From: Brevundimonas sp. | GTDB lineage: Bacteria > Pseudomonadota > Alphaproteobacteria > Caulobacterales > Caulobacteraceae | Reading direction: 5' to 3' | NCBI RefSeq assembly: GCF_029946145.1 | Contig: NZ_JAQSDY010000027.1 | Location: forward strand, 248,001-312,000 | Length of the DNA stretch: 64,000 nucleotides | In this document: piece by piece, positions 60,591 through 64,000 of the stretch | How positions within the stretch are numbered: position 1 is the stretch's first letter | Layout: each line of letters begins with the position of its first letter | The notes under the pieces: model-generated | Database searches by the model: none | What the model saw: the letters and a program-made list of their open reading frames with translations, nothing else | What the model was told of the DNA's origin: nothing | Made by a program: the position numbers and the translations under genes

Positions 60591-60716
60591 GTGGCTAGTG
60601 ATTAGTGGCTAGTGGCGAGTGATTGGCGCTGCGGCGCCCGGCGGGCGGACTGAAGCCGCAGTCGGGGGCTGGCCCTGCGTGATCCTAGCCACTAGTCACT
60701 AGCCACTAACCACTGG
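60591..60716. repeat. Heptamer fold-back element, copy 3
   Basis: Left arm 60591-60624 (GTGGCTA, GTGATTA, GTGGCTA, GTGGCGA, GTGATTGG). Right arm 60684-60716 (TAGCCAC, TAGTCAC, TAGCCAC, TAACCAC). The unique centre is ~59 nt. The arms are more degenerate than in copies 1 and 2. Confidence 0.8.
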
Positions 60717-60725
60717 CTTGCCTCC

Positions 60726-61511
60726 ATGACCGAATTCGAACTGTTCGCCGTCGACCTGGCCCGCGAGGCCGCGCGCGTATCCCTGCCGTATTTCCGGGGC
60801 GCGTATGAAGAGAGCGACAAGGGCGGGCCCGGCGCGTTCGATCCCGTCACCCAGGCCGATCAGGAGGCCGAGGCGGCGATCCGCCGGCTGATCGCCGCCC
60901 GCTATCCCGACCACGGCGTGATCGGGGAAGAATATGGCGAGGACCGGCCGGACGCCGAACACGTCTGGATCCTGGACCCGATCGACGGCACCCGGGCCTT
61001 CATCGCCGGCCTGCCGCTATGGACCAATCTGATCGCGCTCAGGACCGGGGGACGGCCCACGGTGGGTGTTATCGGGCAACCCTGTCTGGACGAGATATTC
61101 CTGGGCGGGCCTTCGGGAGCCCGGCTGCTGAAGGCGGGCGGAGAAACGCCGCTGGCCGTGCGGCCGTGTCCGCGCCTGAACGACGCCCTGATCGCCACCA
61201 CCGATCCCGACATGTTCACCGGCGCGGAGCTGGGCGCCTGGACCCAGGTGCGGGCCGCCGCGCGTCTGGCCCGGCTGGGGTGCGACGCCTATGCCTATGC
61301 CATGGTGGCGGCCGGCCGGATCGATCTGGTCGCCGAAAGCGGTCTGAAGGTCTGGGACTGGTCGGCGCTGGTTCCGGTCATCGAGGCGGCCGGCGGCGCG
61401 GTCAGCAACTGGCGCGGGGAAGCGCCGGACGGCGGCGGCCAGATCCTGGCGGTCGGGGACGTCGGCATCCGGGAGCAGGCGCTGGTGACGCTGAGACGGG
61501 CGGCCATCTAG
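60726..61511 (+). CDS. hisN: Inositol-monophosphatase-fold phosphatase, HisN type
   Basis: 261 residues. Metal sites: 'VIGEEYGE' (Glu), 'WILDPIDGTRAFIAGLP' (DPxDGT) and 'LKVWDWSALVPVIEAAGG' (WDxxA). The 'DGTRAFIAG' variant with Arg/Phe fits histidinol-phosphatase HisN better than inositol monophosphatase. It would complete histidine synthesis by dephosphorylating histidinol phosphate; no other his gene is near. Confidence 0.88.
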   Translation: MTEFELFAVDLAREAARVSLPYFRGAYEESDKGGPGAFDPVTQADQEAEAAIRRLIAARYPDHGVIGEEYGEDRPDAEHVWILDPIDGTRAFIAGLPLWTNLIALRTGGRPTVGVIGQPCLDEIFLGGPSGARLLKAGGETPLAVRPCPRLNDALIATTDPDMFTGAELGAWTQVRAAARLARLGCDAYAYAMVAAGRIDLVAESGLKVWDWSALVPVIEAAGGAVSNWRGEAPDGGGQILAVGDVGIREQALVTLRRAAI

Positions 61512-61529
61512 CCCGGCGGATTCAGGGAA

Positions 61530-62558
61530 TCACGCCGCTTCGGTGGGCTCGCTGGCGGGCAGGGGCGACAGGTCCTCGACGGGCGAGACATAGGCGCCCA
61601 TGGCGTCGAACTCTTCCAGGAAGACCGCGCGCAGGTCGTCGGTCTCCATGATGACTTCGTGCTTCGAGCCCGGAACTTCCACGTAGCGGCCGCGGCCCAG
61701 CCGTTTGGCGGCCCATTTGTTGGTCTGTTTCCAGACCCGGTCGTCCTCGCCCGCCTGGACGATGGCGACGGGAATCCGGACCGCCTTCAGCGCCTTGGGC
61801 TTCAGGGCCCGTTCGCCCGCGTCCAGACCGACGGACAGCCAGCCCCAGGTCGGGCCGCCGACGGCCAGATGCGGGCAGGCGTACAGCTGTTGCCGCCATT
61901 GTTCGTAACGGCTTTCGTCGGACGTCAGGGCGTCCTTTTCGAAGGTGTGGTCGAACGGGTCGTCGGCGTCGTCCAGCACATAGTCTCCGGCCTTGCCGTG
62001 ACGCAGGTTCCAGCGCACCGCCAGCTTGACCGACCACATCGACCGCTTTCCGGTCTTGATGCGCAGCATCGGGCTGGTCAGGATCGCGCCCGAGAAGCGG
62101 CTTTCGCCGCCCTGCAGCGTCATCAGGTTGAAGACTCCGCCCATCGAATGGCCGACCATGACCCAGGGCTTGGGCGCCCTTTCTTCCCAGGTGTCCAGCA
62201 GACGGGCGTAGTCGTCGAGGAATTCCTCGACCGCCCGGGCGTGGCCCTTGAGCCGGTCCGGCAGAAGGCGGGCCGACAGGCCCTGACCGCGCCAGTCGTG
62301 GGCCAGGACGCACCAGCCGCGGGCGAGGAAATTGCCGATGACCTCGTAGTATTTCTCGATCGGCTCGGTCCGGCCGGGGCTGACGATCACCGTGCCGCGG
62401 GGCTTCCTGGCGACGAGGGCCGAGGGCGTCCAGAAGGCGGCGCGCAGGCGCAGGCCGCCGGCGCCGCGGAACCATTCGCCCACGCCGCCCGGAGGCGCGG
62501 AGGCGCCCGGGACCCCCATCAGGGGCGCATTGGCGGCATAGGCGACGGCTCGGTTCAC
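61530..62558 (-). CDS. Alpha/beta hydrolase, lysophospholipase-like
   Basis: 342 residues. The nucleophile elbow VMVGHSMGGVFN lies near residue 133, the oxyanion region 'PRGTVIVSPGRTEPIEKYYE' is family-typical, and late Asp (QAGEDDRVW) and His (PGSKHEVIME) complete the triad. It matches serine-aminopeptidase S33/monoglyceride-lipase-like proteins. No signal peptide. The start overlaps the methyltransferase stop by 4 nt. Confidence 0.9.
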   Translation of the reverse strand: MNRAVAYAANAPLMGVPGASAPPGGVGEWFRGAGGLRLRAAFWTPSALVARKPRGTVIVSPGRTEPIEKYYEVIGNFLARGWCVLAHDWRGQGLSARLLPDRLKGHARAVEEFLDDYARLLDTWEERAPKPWVMVGHSMGGVFNLMTLQGGESRFSGAILTSPMLRIKTGKRSMWSVKLAVRWNLRHGKAGDYVLDDADDPFDHTFEKDALTSDESRYEQWRQQLYACPHLAVGGPTWGWLSVGLDAGERALKPKALKAVRIPVAIVQAGEDDRVWKQTNKWAAKRLGRGRYVEVPGSKHEVIMETDDLRAVFLEEFDAMGAYVSPVEDLSPLPASEPTEAA

Positions 62559-63466
62559 TCTGGCTTCCTGAATCTCAAGGTCATGCGATCACTCTCTCCG
62601 ATGCGGTCATACTTCGACCGGTCGAAGGCCGGGTTCGGCGGCGAACCGCGCGGGGCGGTCAGCGACATCGGCGGCAGGGTCTCGACCCCGAACGGATGAT
62701 CCTTGGTATCCCTTTCATTCGCGTTGATTTCCGACGCGGCGACGAAGGCGAAGCCCGCTTCCGCCGCCAGTTGTCTGACGAACGCTTCCTGGACGTATCC
62801 GTTCGCGGCGGCGGGGTCCTGATCCTCCTCGGGCCCCAGGCGGTGCTGTTCGACGCCGAGGATACCGCCCGGACGCAGGGCGGCCCAGGCGTCGGCGAAG
62901 GCCTTTTCGGCGATGCCGGCGGCCATCCAGGCGTGGATGTTGCGCATGAACAGGGCCATGTCGGCCGTGCCCGGGGCGGTGACCGGGCCCGAGGTCGGGC
63001 CGAAGGCGCTGAGTTCGATCTCGCCGTACAGGCGCTCGTCCGTCGTGAACCGCTGCTGGAAGGCGGCCATCAGGGCGACCTGGGACGGATCGGCGGCGGG
63101 ACCGGTCTGGAAGCCGGCGGCGACGTATTTGCCCGCGCCCTCGGCGAGGTAGGGGGCCAGGATTTCGGTGTACCAGCCGCTGCCGGGCCAGAATTCGACC
63201 ACCGTCATGCGCGGCTGAAGGCCGAAGAAGCGCAGGGTCTCCATCGGATGTCGGGCGGCGTCGCGCGCCTTGTCCTGGGCGCGCCAGGGGCCGGCGACGG
63301 CCCACTCCAGCGAACCCTTGGGCGGGCCGTCAGGGGTCGGAGGCGGTTCGGCGGTCTTTTCCTCGCGGCCGCAGGCGGCCAGGCCGGCGACAGCGACGAC
63401 CGCGACGCCGGACAGCAGGCCGCGGCGCGACAGCGGCCCTTGGCGGCGTTCCGTGGATTCAGCCAT
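62555..63466 (-). CDS. Exported methyltransferase-fold lipoprotein
   Basis: 303 residues. The N-terminus SRRGLLSGVAVVAVAGLAACG has a twin-Arg motif and a lipobox Cys, so it is probably Tat-exported and lipidated, an unusual place for a SAM-fold protein. The Rossmann-like core has a modified SAM motif 'VVEFWPGSGWYTEILAP' and 'ALRPGGILGVEQH'. It is a paralogue of the next gene upstream, sharing 'IGESDRMTLRFRKP' at the end. Because the cytosol is the usual SAM site, it may bind another ligand. Confidence 0.86.
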   Translation of the reverse strand: MAESTERRQGPLSRRGLLSGVAVVAVAGLAACGREEKTAEPPPTPDGPPKGSLEWAVAGPWRAQDKARDAARHPMETLRFFGLQPRMTVVEFWPGSGWYTEILAPYLAEGAGKYVAAGFQTGPAADPSQVALMAAFQQRFTTDERLYGEIELSAFGPTSGPVTAPGTADMALFMRNIHAWMAAGIAEKAFADAWAALRPGGILGVEQHRLGPEEDQDPAAANGYVQEAFVRQLAAEAGFAFVAASEINANERDTKDHPFGVETLPPMSLTAPRGSPPNPAFDRSKYDRIGESDRMTLRFRKPE

Positions 63467-63572
63467 GCACGCTCCCCGCAGGGCGGTCCTGTCCGATCAG
63501 ACGCCGCCCCGGCCAGCAGGCCTTAACCGTGTTCCCCAAGCCCGTCAAAACGGTTCCCGGCATGACGCGCAG

Positions 63573-64000
63573 TCAGGCCGGCTTGCGGAATCGCAGGGTC
63601 ATGCGGTCGCTCTCGCCGATCGCGTCATACTGGGCCCGCTCGGCCTCGGTCAGGGGCGTGGGACGGTCGTTGGCGTTGCCCTCGCGCGGCGCGCTGGTGC
63701 GGACGGGCGGCAGGGTCCAGACGCCGTACGGATGGTCGCGGTCGTCCTTGGGATTGGCGTTCAGCTCGCTGCGGGCGTCGAGCACGAAGCCGGCGGCCTG
63801 GGCGGCGTGGATGACGTAGCTTTCGGAAACATAGCCCCAGGGGGCCGTCGCGTCGGCGTTCAGGCCCTCGGCGCTGCGGTGCTGTTCGACGGCCAGGACG
63901 CCGCCCGGTTTCAGCGCCTTGAAGAAGGCGGCCATATACGGCGCCGTGCGGCCATTGCCGTGCCAGTTGTGGAAGGCGCGGGCGACCACGACCATGTCGG
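63573..64000 (-). CDS. Methyltransferase-fold protein, N-terminus outside window
   Basis: The visible C-terminal ~142 residues show 'VVVARAFHNWHGNGRTAPYM', 'ALKPGGVLAVEQHRSAEG' and the end 'IGESDRMTLRFRKPA', clearly homologous to the previous gene. The 5' part, including any signal, lies beyond 64000. Tandem paralogues arisen by duplication. Confidence 0.86.
   Translation of the reverse strand, partial: DMVVVARAFHNWHGNGRTAPYMAAFFKALKPGGVLAVEQHRSAEGLNADATAPWGYVSESYVIHAAQAAGFVLDARSELNANPKDDRDHPYGVWTLPPVRTSAPREGNANDRPTPLTEAERAQYDAIGESDRMTLRFRKPA

Overview
The window is GC-rich alphaproteobacterial chromosome. The gene content (dnaA, dnaN, recF and gyrB close together, rpsT beside dnaA), GANTC clusters in front of dnaA and gyrB, and many small membrane and lipoprotein genes point to Caulobacterales, most likely Brevundimonas or a close relative. 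The genus is an inference, not a measurement.

Layout. 1-7.2 kb: the 5' part of a very large soluble histidine kinase built from about eleven HAMP units (minus strand), a divergent winged-helix gene coupled to two tiny membrane proteins, a solitary cytosine-C5 DNA methyltransferase and a secreted protein. 7.2-15.6 kb (minus strand): the replication block gyrB, recF, a membrane protein inserted between recF and dnaN, then dnaN, dnaA and rpsT. 15.7-22.8 kb: enoyl-CoA hydratase, membrane proteins, DUF1697, mutM, a DUF885 lipoprotein, tRNA-Arg(CCG) and a frame-broken aspartate/glutamate racemase behind an ACT-domain gene. 22.8-32 kb (plus strand): ArsR-type regulator, thioesterase, def, a small membrane protein, fmt, truA, then a short entericidin gene on the minus strand, a ThDP enzyme, a lipoprotein and polA.

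32-35 kb is the most accessory-looking stretch. A secreted-protein gene is followed by a decayed second copy of the polA 3' end, then by a two-gene overlapping operon of clearly lower GC whose products I do not recognise. It looks like a small island inserted behind polA and is the best candidate here for an undescribed system.

35.8-64 kb returns to core-like genes: a HI0933-type flavoprotein, trmD-rplS, a PA2169-type protein, tryptophan 2,3-dioxygenase, a HisKA_2 kinase, the ydbH-ynbE-ydbL envelope operon, an M23 peptidase, glutathione transferase, a maleylacetoacetate isomerase/FAH pair, a cluster of small stress-type membrane proteins, a phosphoesterase and lipid-kinase pair, a DsbD-like reductase, a two-gene segment between 38-bp direct repeats, an XRE regulator, a HisN-type phosphatase, a lipase-like hydrolase and two tandem methyltransferase paralogues, the last cut by the window end.

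Three kinds of dispersed fold-back repeat sit between genes: a heptamer-based element (GTGGCTA/TAGCCAC) in three copies, a GTCATCC...GGATGAC element in two copies, and a CCCTCCCC element between dnaN and dnaA. Translational coupling by 4-nt overlaps is common.
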